A stretch of 64,000 nucleotides of DNA from CAWATZ01 sp963784995 (lineage in GTDB: Bacteria; Planctomycetota; Planctomycetia; Gemmatales; Gemmataceae): NCBI GenBank assembly GCA_963784995.1, contig CAWATZ010000003.1:2604001-2668000 (forward strand). Reading direction: 5' to 3'. Below, piece after piece: positions 56,164 through 64,000 of this stretch. A model generated the notes under the pieces. It was given only the letters and a program-made list of their open reading frames with translations, did not search any database and had not been told where the DNA came from. Every line of letters starts with the position of its first letter. Position 1 is the stretch's first letter. The position numbers and the translations under genes are program-made.

Positions 56164-58311
56164 TCAAATCCGATCCAGCGAATCAATCCAGCGGAGCAGC
56201 TCCTCCAGCACACCCTTGGTCAGATACTCGTGGCCGAAGTCCGGGATCTCCTTGTAGATCGCCGAGTATTTGAAGTCGCTCAGCTTGGTCTTGCTGTCCT
56301 TGATGGCGTCCTTGAGCGGGTCCTTGGCGCCGGCCACAATGTAGAAAGCCAGCGGCTGGTTGCCAATCTTCTCCTTCGGGTTGCCGCTCAGGGCGGCGCC
56401 GGTGGTGGCGACGCCCCGCACCAGGGCCCGGTTCTGGAAGCCCATCCAGAATGCCATCTGGCCGCCCACGCCCATGCCGTGGGCCACCACGCGCTTGCGG
56501 TCGATGGTGTAATTGTCCGTCACTGCCTTGATCGCTTCACCGAGGAACTCGCCCTCGCTGGGGGTCCAACCGCCGGCGTTGTCGGTGACCGGGCACAGCA
56601 TGATGACGTGGTTGTCCTCGCAATAAAACTCCCAGTTGAAGGTCAGCGTGTCGATGTCCTTCTCCTTGCCCTTGTTGGTCGGGTGGAACCAGATCACCAG
56701 GGCATGGGCAATGTTGGGGTCGTAGTTGCTCGGGACAAAGACATAGTAATTGTGGTCCGCTGCCGCAGTGGTCCGCTTGAGCAGACCGGTCTCTTCCTTC
56801 TTCTCGTCCTCCTTCTTTTCGTCTTCCTTCTTCTCACCCTCTTTCTTCGCGTCCTTCTTCTCGTCTTCCTTCTTGGGAGCGGGCTTGGCCGGCTTGGCCT
56901 TCTTGGCGGTCGAGACTTCCGGCAGCTTGTCCGGCACGCTGTCGGGCATCTCGGTCAGCTTGGCGGTCAGGACCTCGGTCTTGCCGCCGTCCTTGCGCTT
57001 GACCTCCATCTTGATTTCCAGACCGGGGATGGTGGACTCGAAGAGGGTCAGCAGCTGGTCGCGCCCCGCGACGGCCGCGTTGGGCGCCGGGGCCGGCTGA
57101 CCGGGAGTTGCTCCCCGGCTGACCTTGAGGATGCGGTCGCCAACCTTGAGGCCGGCCGTCTCGGCAGGGCTCTTGGGATAGACGTAGCGGACTTCGACGC
57201 CAGGGGCCGGATCGTCGCGCATCGGCAGGATGCCGAGGAACGCCTGGGGATAGGCGGCCACCTGGCCCGACAGGACCACGCCGGGGAAGACCATCTCCTT
57301 GCCGCCTCGGGTCACCTTGACGGTGAGGGTGTCGCCCTGGTAGCGAGTGCCCAGCTGATGCAGGAGCTGAGCGTAGTTGGCGACCAGCTTGTCGTCGATG
57401 GCGACGATCGTATCTCCGGTCTTCATGCCCGCCTTGTCGGCGGCCGAGCCGGGGGAGACGCTGCCGAGGACGGCGGCGGTGCCGTACTGGTCGGTGCCCT
57501 TCATGGTCACGCCCAGCAGGCCCTTCTTGAGGTCCTTGCCCAGCTTGAGCCGGGGCAGCGCGGCGTTGACGTCCTCCAGCGGGATGCCGAAGCCGATGCC
57601 CGAATCATACCAGCCGACGCCGGCCGTCTCGCCTTCCGCGGTCGGCGAAGCCGGAACCAGGATGGCCTGGACCCGGCCTTCCAGATCGACCAGCGGACCG
57701 CCGTAGTTGGTCGGGGAAACCTTGGCGTCCGTCTGCAGGGCCTTGCCCCAGATGCGGTGGACCGCGCTGAGGATGCCGACGCTGATCGACGGCGGGGCAT
57801 CGACGGTGCCGACCAGGGTCCGGCCCAAGGCGATGGCCGTCTGGCCGATGCGGAACTCCTTCTTGGGAGAAGTCACCGGCACCGGCAAGCCAGCTGCGTC
57901 GATCTTGAGCAGGGTTAGCATCCGGGTCTGATCGGTGGCAACCACCTTGGCCACGTACCGTTCCTTGTGGCCGGGCACCGTGATGGTGATGGCCGTGGGC
58001 TTGTTGGCAAAGTTGAAGGCGCTGGAGATGACGTAGCCGTCTGGGCTAACGATCAGGCCGCTGGTCGGTCCGACGCCCTTGCGGATCATCATGCCGCGCC
58101 CGCCGGGGCCGCGCTGGCCGGTGGTCACGATGTCGGTGCCGCCGGAGGTCTCGATCATGACCACGCTGGCAGCGACCTTCAGGGCGGCGGCCTTGATCGC
58201 CTTCTCCTGCAGGTCGTCCAGCGATTCATCCTGGGCCCGAACCGCTGCTTGACCCAACCAGGTCAGCAGGCCGAGCGTCACGACCAGGGCGGTTGCTATC
58301 TGCCGTTTCAT
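56164..58311 (-). CDS. S1C-like pseudoprotease with PDZ and alpha/beta hydrolase fold
   Basis: This is a 715-residue protein starting at ATG 58311 with AGAGG upstream and a signal peptide (RQIATALVVTLGLLTWLGQA). The trypsin-like domain has the HtrA layout but every triad position is changed: VISSAFNFANKP lacks the His, TRMLTLLKID lacks the Asp, and SPTNYGGPL has Tyr for Ser. Two PDZ domains follow (AADKAGMKTGDTIVAIDD; SPAETAGLKVGDRILKVS), then a Lys/Glu/Asp run (KKEDEKKDAKKEG) and an alpha/beta hydrolase-like domain whose nucleophile elbow reads HGMGVGG, with Gly where Ser is expected. It may be a scaffold or substrate binder. It lies next to two other S1C genes. Confidence 0.85.
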   Translation of the reverse strand: MKRQIATALVVTLGLLTWLGQAAVRAQDESLDDLQEKAIKAAALKVAASVVMIETSGGTDIVTTGQRGPGGRGMMIRKGVGPTSGLIVSPDGYVISSAFNFANKPTAITITVPGHKERYVAKVVATDQTRMLTLLKIDAAGLPVPVTSPKKEFRIGQTAIALGRTLVGTVDAPPSISVGILSAVHRIWGKALQTDAKVSPTNYGGPLVDLEGRVQAILVPASPTAEGETAGVGWYDSGIGFGIPLEDVNAALPRLKLGKDLKKGLLGVTMKGTDQYGTAAVLGSVSPGSAADKAGMKTGDTIVAIDDKLVANYAQLLHQLGTRYQGDTLTVKVTRGGKEMVFPGVVLSGQVAAYPQAFLGILPMRDDPAPGVEVRYVYPKSPAETAGLKVGDRILKVSRGATPGQPAPAPNAAVAGRDQLLTLFESTIPGLEIKMEVKRKDGGKTEVLTAKLTEMPDSVPDKLPEVSTAKKAKPAKPAPKKEDEKKDAKKEGEKKEDEKKEDEKKEETGLLKRTTAAADHNYYVFVPSNYDPNIAHALVIWFHPTNKGKEKDIDTLTFNWEFYCEDNHVIMLCPVTDNAGGWTPSEGEFLGEAIKAVTDNYTIDRKRVVAHGMGVGGQMAFWMGFQNRALVRGVATTGAALSGNPKEKIGNQPLAFYIVAGAKDPLKDAIKDSKTKLSDFKYSAIYKEIPDFGHEYLTKGVLEELLRWIDSLDRI

Positions 58312-58349
58312 CACTGCGGTCCTCTTGGGTCTTTGGCTCGTGGTCCTCA

Positions 58350-58420
58350 GGCGAGCGGCGCGGCGTAAGCCCGCCGGTGAATGGAGCCCTTACCGGCGGG
58401 CTTACGCCGCGCCGCTCGCC
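58350..58420. repeat. Palindrome with 29-base perfect arms
   Basis: Arms 58350-58378 and 58392-58420 are complements (GGCGAGCGGCGCGGCGTAAG...) with a 13-base loop. It lies in the gap between two S1C genes. Confidence 0.85.
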
Positions 58421-58440
58421 ATTCAGTGGGGTGGCTCTCG

Positions 58441-59508
58441 CTACTTCGTCTTCGGAAAATCCGCCAGCTTCACCGTCAGCGTCTGCAATTTCTCGCCCCG
58501 ACGCACTTCCAGCTTGACCTCGTTGCCGGGGCGGAAGCGATCCAGGATCTCCTGGTACGCGGTGATGCTGTTGACCGGCAAACCCTCGACGTAGACGATC
58601 AGGTCGTCGGGCTTCAGCCCGGCCGAGGCCGCCGGCGACTCCAGAACGACCGCATCGACGTAGGGCGGCGTTCGCTCGACCACGTTGGGCACCAGCACGA
58701 TGCCGGTGTAGCCGCCGCCGAGGCGTTCCTGGGGTTTCTTGCCGGAGGGTTTGTACTTCTCTTTCTTCTCAATCAGGTCGAGGACGCTCACCTTGGCGGA
58801 CTTGCCGTCCTGCTGGATGACGTCCACCGAGGCGTTGATCGGCACCGCATAGTTGATCCAGGTATTGGTCAGCTCGTTACGCAGCTCCTTGCCGATGATG
58901 CCCAGCAGCTCGCCCTTGCGCGTGGTGATGGCGCCGCCGGCCGCCCCGGGGCCGTTGGTGATGGCATCGATCACGTAGACGAAGCCGGTGAAGGGGGCCT
59001 CGAAGATGCCGATCTTGCCGTGCAGCCGGGCGTAGGCCGACACCACGCCGCGCTGCACCGACATCGGCTCGTCGCGGGTAGCGATGTTGAAGTGGTTGCT
59101 CAGCGCCAGCACGCCGGTGCCGGCGTCCACCCTCGGCCTGCGGACGGCCTCGTTGAGATCGAAGAACGGCATGTCCTCGACCTTGTCCTTGTCGTCGCCG
59201 ATCTTGATCAGGGCCACGTCCAGCTCCGGCTCGATACAGATCAGCTTGGCGTGGTAGCGGGTGCCGTCGTAGGTGTGGACCCGGAGGTCCTGCGTGTCCA
59301 GCAGATGGTTGTTGATGGTCAGGACGTAGCCGTCCGGCGACACGAAGAAGCCGGTGCCGTAGGACGGCAGGCCCTTGATGCCGCCGGAGCCGAACACCTT
59401 GACCATCTTCTTGTTGACGTCCTGGGTGACCTTGGCAAAGGAATCGTCGGCGCGGACGCCGGCAGGGATGCAGGCCAGGGCCAGGGCGGTTGCGAGCAGT
59501 TGCTTCAT
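58441..59508 (-). CDS. S1C-like protein, catalytic Ser missing, with PDZ
   Basis: This is a 355-residue protein with a signal peptide (MKQLLATALALACIPAGVRA). The trypsin fold shows the His in LTINNHLLDTQDLRVHT and the Asp in PELDVALIKIGDD, but the Ser region reads GPGAAGGAITTRKGELLGI where active enzymes have GNSGG. A PDZ domain follows (ESPAASAGLKPDDLIVYVEG, LPVNSITAYQEILDRFRPGN). It is probably an inactive partner of the neighbouring proteases or a binding protein. Palindromes bound it on both sides. Confidence 0.85.
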   Translation of the reverse strand: MKQLLATALALACIPAGVRADDSFAKVTQDVNKKMVKVFGSGGIKGLPSYGTGFFVSPDGYVLTINNHLLDTQDLRVHTYDGTRYHAKLICIEPELDVALIKIGDDKDKVEDMPFFDLNEAVRRPRVDAGTGVLALSNHFNIATRDEPMSVQRGVVSAYARLHGKIGIFEAPFTGFVYVIDAITNGPGAAGGAITTRKGELLGIIGKELRNELTNTWINYAVPINASVDVIQQDGKSAKVSVLDLIEKKEKYKPSGKKPQERLGGGYTGIVLVPNVVERTPPYVDAVVLESPAASAGLKPDDLIVYVEGLPVNSITAYQEILDRFRPGNEVKLEVRRGEKLQTLTVKLADFPKTK

Positions 59509-59548
59509 GGATGGTATCGCTCCGTGGGGAATTCGTTCTCTCTTGACC

Positions 59549-59612
59549 CCAACGAGCCGCCGGGTTTATCCCGGCGGGGAAGACCGCCGGGATAAACCCG
59601 GCGGCTCGTTGG
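59549..59612. repeat. Palindrome with 29-base perfect arms
   Basis: Arms 59549-59577 and 59584-59612 are complements (CCAACGAGCCGCCGGGTTTA...) with a 6-base loop, between two S1C genes. Confidence 0.85.
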
Positions 59613-59621
59613 GTGAGAGAA

Positions 59622-61442
59622 TCACTTGACCCCTTCCAGCTTGTAAGTAATGGCCGAGAACGTGGCATAGTGATTGTTGCCGAAGACAACGTCGATCCGT
59701 CCGGGCAGCATCCGGCCATCGACCTTGTGGTAGCCGCCCAGGAAGACCTCGCAGGGCTCCTTGTCGGCGTCCACCGTCACCTCGAAGCCCAGCAGCTGCC
59801 CCTTGGCGATGCCGCGGGCGCCGTCGTCCTTCTGGGCGAAGTACCACTTGCCTGGGACGCCGGAGTGCTTGCTGCGGATCACGTCGCAATCGACCCGCAG
59901 CTTGGCGTAATCGGGCCGCTCTTTCTCGCCGGGCAGCAGGTAGAACGGCTCCGTGCCGCCGTGGCTGAAGTCGCCCACAAAGCCCTTCTGCCCAAAGGCC
60001 AGCATCTGGCGGTACTGATACATGGCGATCAGCAAGCCGCCGCTGCCCGGGGGATCGGTGTAGGCGTCGGGTCTCAGGTCGGTGGCCAGCGGCTCCAGGC
60101 TGTACTCCAGCCCGTCCAGGATGGCGTCCACCTTGTCATTCTTGCCGTCGCGGGCGCCATTGTTCTTGATCTGAATCTCGCCGAAGGCCCGCCGGCCCTT
60201 GATGACCGCCTGCGTGGCCTTCAGCGTCCAGGTGCCCTGCACCGTACTGAAGTCGCCGGCAAAGTCCTTCATCTCCTGCTGAAGCCGGTTCAGCGCCTGC
60301 TTGTTGAAATAGAAGTTGGCGAAACCTGGCTTGGCCTCATAAAACTTGGCCGCCGGTGAATCCTTCTTCGGCCCGGGCCTGACTCCGGGCATTGGGGGCG
60401 GCCCCGCCGGGGGCATGCCGCCGATCTCCTGCCGCTGCACGCCCATCAGCCGGACCAGCACCTCGTGCCGTTCGTTGACCCCGCGCCGGTAGACCATCGG
60501 CATGCGCCAGCCGCGCGGATAAAGACCGAGCACGTTCTTGAACTGGTTGACCGTCGAGAGCTGCCGATTGGCGAAGTACATCAGCTCGTCGCCGATGTCC
60601 AGGCCGCGGCGCATGGCGTCGGAGGGGATCATCGCCTTGACGATCATCTTGCTCAGCTGTCCTTCGTCCGTCTCGCTCTCCACCAGGGCACCCAGCGAGG
60701 CGTGATCGGTGTCCATCCCCGCCCGCAGCTGGCCCAGGAAGTTCTTGATCTGGTTGATCGAGATGGCATAGCCGACCCCCGAGTTGACCCGGCCGCGTTT
60801 CTCGAACGAGCCCCGGCCGTTGATGCCGATCAGCTCGCCGTCCATGTTGAACAGCGGACCGCCCGAGTTGCCGGGGTTGATCGAGGTATCGATCTGGATG
60901 CAGTCGGTGTACTCCAGCAGCGTGCCGGCCGGGTACTGATAGCGGTGGACGCCGCTGATCAGACCGTAGGTGACGGTCGGCGTGAAGTCGGTGGCCAGCA
61001 TGAACGGGTTGCCCATGGCCAGCGACCAGTCGCCGGCGTTGACCTTGTCGCTGTCGGCCAGCCTGGCATAGGGGAACTTCTCCCCCGCCTTCTTGGGCAG
61101 CAGCTTGATCAGGGCCACGTCGCCGACCTTGTCCAGGCCGACCAGCACGGCGTCGTAGAGGACGCCGTTGGGCAGGCCGCACTTCATGAAGGGCGAGCCG
61201 GCCGCGTTGGTGACGTGGAAGTTGGTCAGGGCGTAGCCCTCCTCGTCGATCAGCACGCCCGAGCCGCCGCCCGTGATCACCGCCACCACGGACGGCTGCG
61301 CTTTCTCGATGGCGGCGATGCGTTTCTTCTCGGCCTCGACAATGCGCTTGTCCAGGGCCTGACCACGTACCAGTGCGGGAGTCAGCACCAGCCAGCCTGC
61401 CAGCAGGGCGAGAAGCCGCTGGCTCGGGGTATTGGGATTCAT
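59622..61442 (-). CDS. S1C (HtrA-like) serine protease with intact triad
   Basis: This is a 606-residue protein starting at ATG 61442 (AAGGAA upstream) with a signal peptide (RLLALLAGWLVLTPALVRG). The catalytic His is in YALTNFHVTNAA, the Asp in KVGDVALIKLLP, and the Ser in IDTSINPGNSGGPLFNMDGE, so it should be active. A PDZ-like region follows (RGLDIGDELMYFANRQLSTV), then about 250 residues without a family I recognise, rich in Gly/Asp and Tyr (SHGGTEPFYLLPGEKERPDY). It is periplasmic or surface-exposed. It belongs to the cluster with two inactive relatives. Confidence 0.88.
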   Translation of the reverse strand: MNPNTPSQRLLALLAGWLVLTPALVRGQALDKRIVEAEKKRIAAIEKAQPSVVAVITGGGSGVLIDEEGYALTNFHVTNAAGSPFMKCGLPNGVLYDAVLVGLDKVGDVALIKLLPKKAGEKFPYARLADSDKVNAGDWSLAMGNPFMLATDFTPTVTYGLISGVHRYQYPAGTLLEYTDCIQIDTSINPGNSGGPLFNMDGELIGINGRGSFEKRGRVNSGVGYAISINQIKNFLGQLRAGMDTDHASLGALVESETDEGQLSKMIVKAMIPSDAMRRGLDIGDELMYFANRQLSTVNQFKNVLGLYPRGWRMPMVYRRGVNERHEVLVRLMGVQRQEIGGMPPAGPPPMPGVRPGPKKDSPAAKFYEAKPGFANFYFNKQALNRLQQEMKDFAGDFSTVQGTWTLKATQAVIKGRRAFGEIQIKNNGARDGKNDKVDAILDGLEYSLEPLATDLRPDAYTDPPGSGGLLIAMYQYRQMLAFGQKGFVGDFSHGGTEPFYLLPGEKERPDYAKLRVDCDVIRSKHSGVPGKWYFAQKDDGARGIAKGQLLGFEVTVDADKEPCEVFLGGYHKVDGRMLPGRIDVVFGNNHYATFSAITYKLEGVK

Positions 61443-61501
61443 GGGGGTTCCTTTCTTTCTCCACTTCTCCCCTTTTGCGAGAGGGGGAGAACAACCTTTG
61501 T

Positions 61502-61576
61502 GGCGAGCCGGGAGCGTCAGCTCCCGGATTCTTCCGATTCGTCGGAGAATCCGGGAGCTGACGCTCCCGGCTCGCC
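61502..61576. repeat. Palindrome with 31-base perfect arms
   Basis: Arms 61502-61532 and 61546-61576 are complements (GGCGAGCCGGGAGCGTCAGC...). It lies between the S1C gene and the NPCBM gene. Confidence 0.85.
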
Positions 61577-61592
61577 GTTTGGTTTGTGGGTG

Positions 61593-62825
61593 TTACTTGC
61601 TCACCTTGGCATCGCCCAGCGTGACCTGACGGGCCACCGTCGAGAAACCGCCGCCGGACTTCACAATGATCTTCAGTTTCTGCATGTCCTTGATCGACAG
61701 CGTCAGCGGCTGCACCCGGGGGCCTTTCTTGGGGTTGACCTTCTGCTCATACAGGGGCCTGCCGTCTCCCTCGATGATGAGCAGAGTCGGACAATCCTCG
61801 CTGCGCTTGTCGTAATCGTCCAGCCCGACCATCGCCCGGAACTCGACGTAATCGCCGCCCAGGTCGTACTCCACCTCGGTGGTCGCCTGGATGAACAGCC
61901 CCTTGGGATAGGTGACGTTGTTCATCTTGATGCCCGCGCTAAAGCGATCGTCGTTGGGAGTGCGGTCCTTCTCGAAGAAGACGATGCCTTCCTTGTCCTT
62001 GTCGTCCTTTATCAGCCGGGTCGGCACCATGTCGGACAGGTAGGTCAGCTTGCCCTTGCTGTAGTCCAGCCTGGACAGCTGCTGAAAGGTGTAATCCAGC
62101 TTGGCCCCGGCCGGGGTCGTGACCGTCAGACCCGTGTCGCTGGTGGTCGCGGCGCTGACCATGACCAGGTTGTCGTAGGAATCGAGCAGCTTGCAGATCG
62201 TCGGTGCCTGGTTCGGTATGGGCTGACGCCAGAAGATCAGGCCATGAATGTTTTCCAGGGGCATGTCGCGCTTCTTGCCATTGGAAGCCAATGTAAAGGC
62301 AATTTTGCCTTCCTCGGTCGATTCGCCCAGGGTGCCATCCAGGACGTTGATGACCTCCTCGCGCACGATGGCCAGGCCATCCCGGGTGACTTTGGGGATC
62401 TTCTTGTTCCGTTCCTTGAGCCGGTCCGCCCAGTCCTTGCGAAACTTCGCATCCTGGGCATTGCTCAGCAGGTTGGCGATGGCGGCCAGCGGCAGCTTGA
62501 CCTTCTGTCCGGTCAGGAGCGTGGTCAGCTCAACGTTGTTTCCCTTTATCCCCACCGCGGAACACAGCAGCACGGAACCATCGATCAATTCGACCTGGAG
62601 GTAATTGTTGCCGGGGGGAATGCGTACCAGCGGGGCCACGTCCACGGTCAGGACCTGCTCCGTGGGCGTGCTGACCCGTTCTTCGCCCTTGGCGAGGACC
62701 ACTTCCTTGCTGTCTACCCTGGCCAGGTCTCCGGTGACGGTTTTGCCTTTCAGCGTTTTCAGCTCCCCGGCACCGACGGCCGAGACGCACACCACCAGGG
62801 CCAGCAAGGTTCGGAAGAAAGGCAT
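61593..62825 (-). CDS. Secreted NPCBM-domain protein
   Basis: This is a 410-residue protein starting at ATG 62825 (MPFFRTLLALVVCVSAVGAG signal); the frame is open upstream to 63035 without coding features. The C-terminal third is an NPCBM/NEW2 carbohydrate-binding domain: FSAGIKMNNVTYPKGLFIQA, EYDLGGDYVEFRAMVGLDDY, GDGRPLYEQKVNPKKGPRVQ. The N-terminal part (GELKTLKGKTVTGDLARVDS, KEVVLAKGEERVSTPTEQVL) is a beta-rich region seen with such domains in planctomycetes. It probably binds polysaccharide outside the cell. Same strand as the S1C cluster. Confidence 0.85.
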   Translation of the reverse strand: MPFFRTLLALVVCVSAVGAGELKTLKGKTVTGDLARVDSKEVVLAKGEERVSTPTEQVLTVDVAPLVRIPPGNNYLQVELIDGSVLLCSAVGIKGNNVELTTLLTGQKVKLPLAAIANLLSNAQDAKFRKDWADRLKERNKKIPKVTRDGLAIVREEVINVLDGTLGESTEEGKIAFTLASNGKKRDMPLENIHGLIFWRQPIPNQAPTICKLLDSYDNLVMVSAATTSDTGLTVTTPAGAKLDYTFQQLSRLDYSKGKLTYLSDMVPTRLIKDDKDKEGIVFFEKDRTPNDDRFSAGIKMNNVTYPKGLFIQATTEVEYDLGGDYVEFRAMVGLDDYDKRSEDCPTLLIIEGDGRPLYEQKVNPKKGPRVQPLTLSIKDMQKLKIIVKSGGGFSTVARQVTLGDAKVSK

Positions 62826-62930
62826 CGTGCAATCCTCTGAAGTACGGGGAGGGATTGGCGAAAACACGCGAATACGTTCATGATAACGGGGTGGTTGCAC
62901 TTCGCCAGTACGGTTTGCCGAATGAGGCGA

Positions 62931-62964
62931 GAGCGTCAGGCAAGAAGGTCCTTGCCTGACGCTC
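62931..62964. repeat. Hairpin with 14-base arms
   Basis: GAGCGTCAGGCAAG pairs with CTTGCCTGACGCTC around AAGGTC, upstream of the NPCBM gene. Confidence 0.75.
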
Positions 62965-62977
62965 CGCCGGTTTGTCA

Positions 62978-63109
62978 CGACCCCTGCCGGCTTGTCCGGC
63001 AGGTGAAGCAGGTCACTGGTTAGGAGGGAAGCCAAGCAACAACCATTTTCTTTCCCACCTTTCTAGCCAGACGACCTCCTTCACCTGCCGGACAAGCCGG
63101 CAGGGGTCG
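62978..63109. repeat. Inverted repeat with 31-base arms and 70-base spacer
   Basis: Arms 62978-63008 and 63079-63109 are complements (CGACCCCTGCCGGCTTGTCC...). It lies between the NPCBM and coiled-coil genes. Nothing else is seen in 62826-63139. Confidence 0.8.
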
Positions 63110-63139
63110 AAGTGAGGGGTTTCCTCACTTCCCATCAGC

Positions 63140-64000
63140 TCAGTTCGCCTTGTTCTTGCCCTTGGCAATGTCGCCGGTGACCTTGCTGATCTTGTCCTGC
63201 CGCTGGCCGAGGTCCTTCAGCTCCTTCTGGATCATCTCCAGCTTCTCGCGTTCCTTCTGGTCCTTGGCGGTAGCCGGCAACTGCTCGCCCGGATACTCGT
63301 CGCCGTAGACCTTGGTCCGCTTGTTGACCCGCTCCTGCATGGAGCGGATCATCTTCAGCTCCTGGATCAGGTTGATCAGAGGCTGGTCCGGAGGCGGCCC
63401 CTGCTGTCCCGGAGGCTTCGGCGGGCTGGGCTTCTTGTTCTTGTTGTCCTGCTGGGCCTTCTTGAGGGCCGCGATCATGTCCTCCAGGGTGGCGATGATG
63501 TCGTTCTCGATCGTGATCGTCACGGTGCCGACGTCGGTCTTGCGGAGCCGGTTGGTGACGGTGATCATGTCGGTCCGGACCTGCTTGAAGACCTCGGCGA
63601 AGGCGATGGCACTGCCCTCAGCCTCGATCAGCCGGATGGCCAGGTTGGCCTCCTTGACGATCTCGTCTTCCTTCTCCGCCTGGACGTTGGAGTCCTGCTC
63701 GGCCGCACGCTTTTCCTCCTCGGTCAGCTTGCGGTCCTTGATCTTGTCGTTGATGCTGACGGTGTTGTCGCGAACGGCGATCTGCAGTGCCAGCATGTGC
63801 CGGCAGCGGCCTTCCAGCTGGGCCAGCAAGCGCTCGATCTCCTCCTCACGCAACTGCTTGAGCAGGTCTTCGAGCTTCTTCTTGATCTCTTCCAGCTTCT
63901 TGATGGCCTCACTCTGGTCCTGACCGGCGCCCTGGTTGTCCTTCTTGTCGATCTTGTCCTCGGCGCCGTGCTGGTACTTGTTGGTGTCCTGGATCTGCTT
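63140..64000 (-). CDS. Coiled-coil protein, start cut by window edge
   Basis: The frame is open from 63140 through the end of the window, with 286 residues visible and the start outside. It is strongly charged and helical: DQSEAIKKLEEIKKKLEDLL, NDKIKDRKLTEEEKRAAEQD, VRTDMITVTNRLRKTDVGTV, then a Pro/Gln run (KKPSPPKPPGQQGPPPDQP) and a Lys-rich end (DLGQRQDKISKVTGDIAKGK). It should form long coiled coils. Similar proteins are known in planctomycetes only as hypothetical. It does not share clear motifs with the partial gene at the left edge. Confidence 0.75.
   Translation of the reverse strand, partial: KQIQDTNKYQHGAEDKIDKKDNQGAGQDQSEAIKKLEEIKKKLEDLLKQLREEEIERLLAQLEGRCRHMLALQIAVRDNTVSINDKIKDRKLTEEEKRAAEQDSNVQAEKEDEIVKEANLAIRLIEAEGSAIAFAEVFKQVRTDMITVTNRLRKTDVGTVTITIENDIIATLEDMIAALKKAQQDNKNKKPSPPKPPGQQGPPPDQPLINLIQELKMIRSMQERVNKRTKVYGDEYPGEQLPATAKDQKEREKLEMIQKELKDLGQRQDKISKVTGDIAKGKNKAN

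Overview
The window looks like a piece of a high-GC planctomycete chromosome, probably from the Gemmataceae or relatives. The evidence is the gene families: four DUF1501 genes plus a fragment of a fifth, two DUF1549/DUF1553 (cytochrome-like CxxCH) genes, a DUF1559 type IV pilin-like protein with the H-X9-DG type end, a carboxypeptidase-regulatory-like lipoprotein, an FHA-ABC transporter, a membrane Ser/Thr kinase, a sigma-factor/VWA pair and LRR proteins of the VTDAGLKELAGL type. The assignment to a group is inference; no rRNA or tRNA was found.

Layout. 1-9.1 kb: secreted proteins, a truncated second copy of a DUF1501 gene, a small cassette (HNH endonuclease pair and DUF6932-like nucleotidyltransferase pair), then an intact DUF1553-DUF1501 operon and a lipoprotein. 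9.4-17.4 kb: a pilin-like protein, a second DUF1553-DUF1501-DUF1501 operon and a secreted serpin. 17.5-24.7 kb: an HD-hydrolase/nucleotidyltransferase pair, small secreted proteins, a triple-FHA ABC transporter and an unknown two-gene pair. 24.8-27.6 kb: an ECF sigma factor followed by a VWA membrane protein. 27.6-31 kb: 1.3 kb of palindromic repeats, then an IS110-type recombinase fused to a DnaG-like CHC2 zinc finger. 31-36.1 kb: dnaE and a DUF1501 gene, both riddled with frameshifts. 36.1-43.2 kb: a DUF4365 pair, an MFS transporter, hydantoinase A (damaged) and B, and an M50 protease. 43.4-50.4 kb: an LRR gene between two copies of the 3' end of a Tat-secreted protein gene, a WD40 protein interrupted by one in-frame TGA, and a nucleoside deoxyribosyltransferase-like gene. 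50.4-55.9 kb: aromatic amino acid genes (DAHP synthase, chorismate mutase/prephenate dehydratase), a kinase and an HNH endonuclease. 56-64 kb: three S1C/HtrA-like proteins (only one with an intact catalytic triad), an NPCBM protein and a coiled-coil protein.

Three themes run through the window. (1) Many long perfect or near-perfect palindromes of different families sit between genes, and one family (core GGCACGGTC/GACCGTGCC) lies inside the reading frames of a DUF1501 and a DUF1553 gene without breaking them. (2) Two cassettes are each bracketed by an intact gene and a second copy of that gene's 3' end, in the same polarity. (3) Single-base frameshifts are frequent and cluster at 31.9-36.1 kb; protein similarity is kept on both sides of each, which suggests sequencing or assembly error more than decay.

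The most novel candidate is the IS110-CHC2 fusion with a roughly 500-base non-coding leader, where a bridge-RNA-like guide would be expected.
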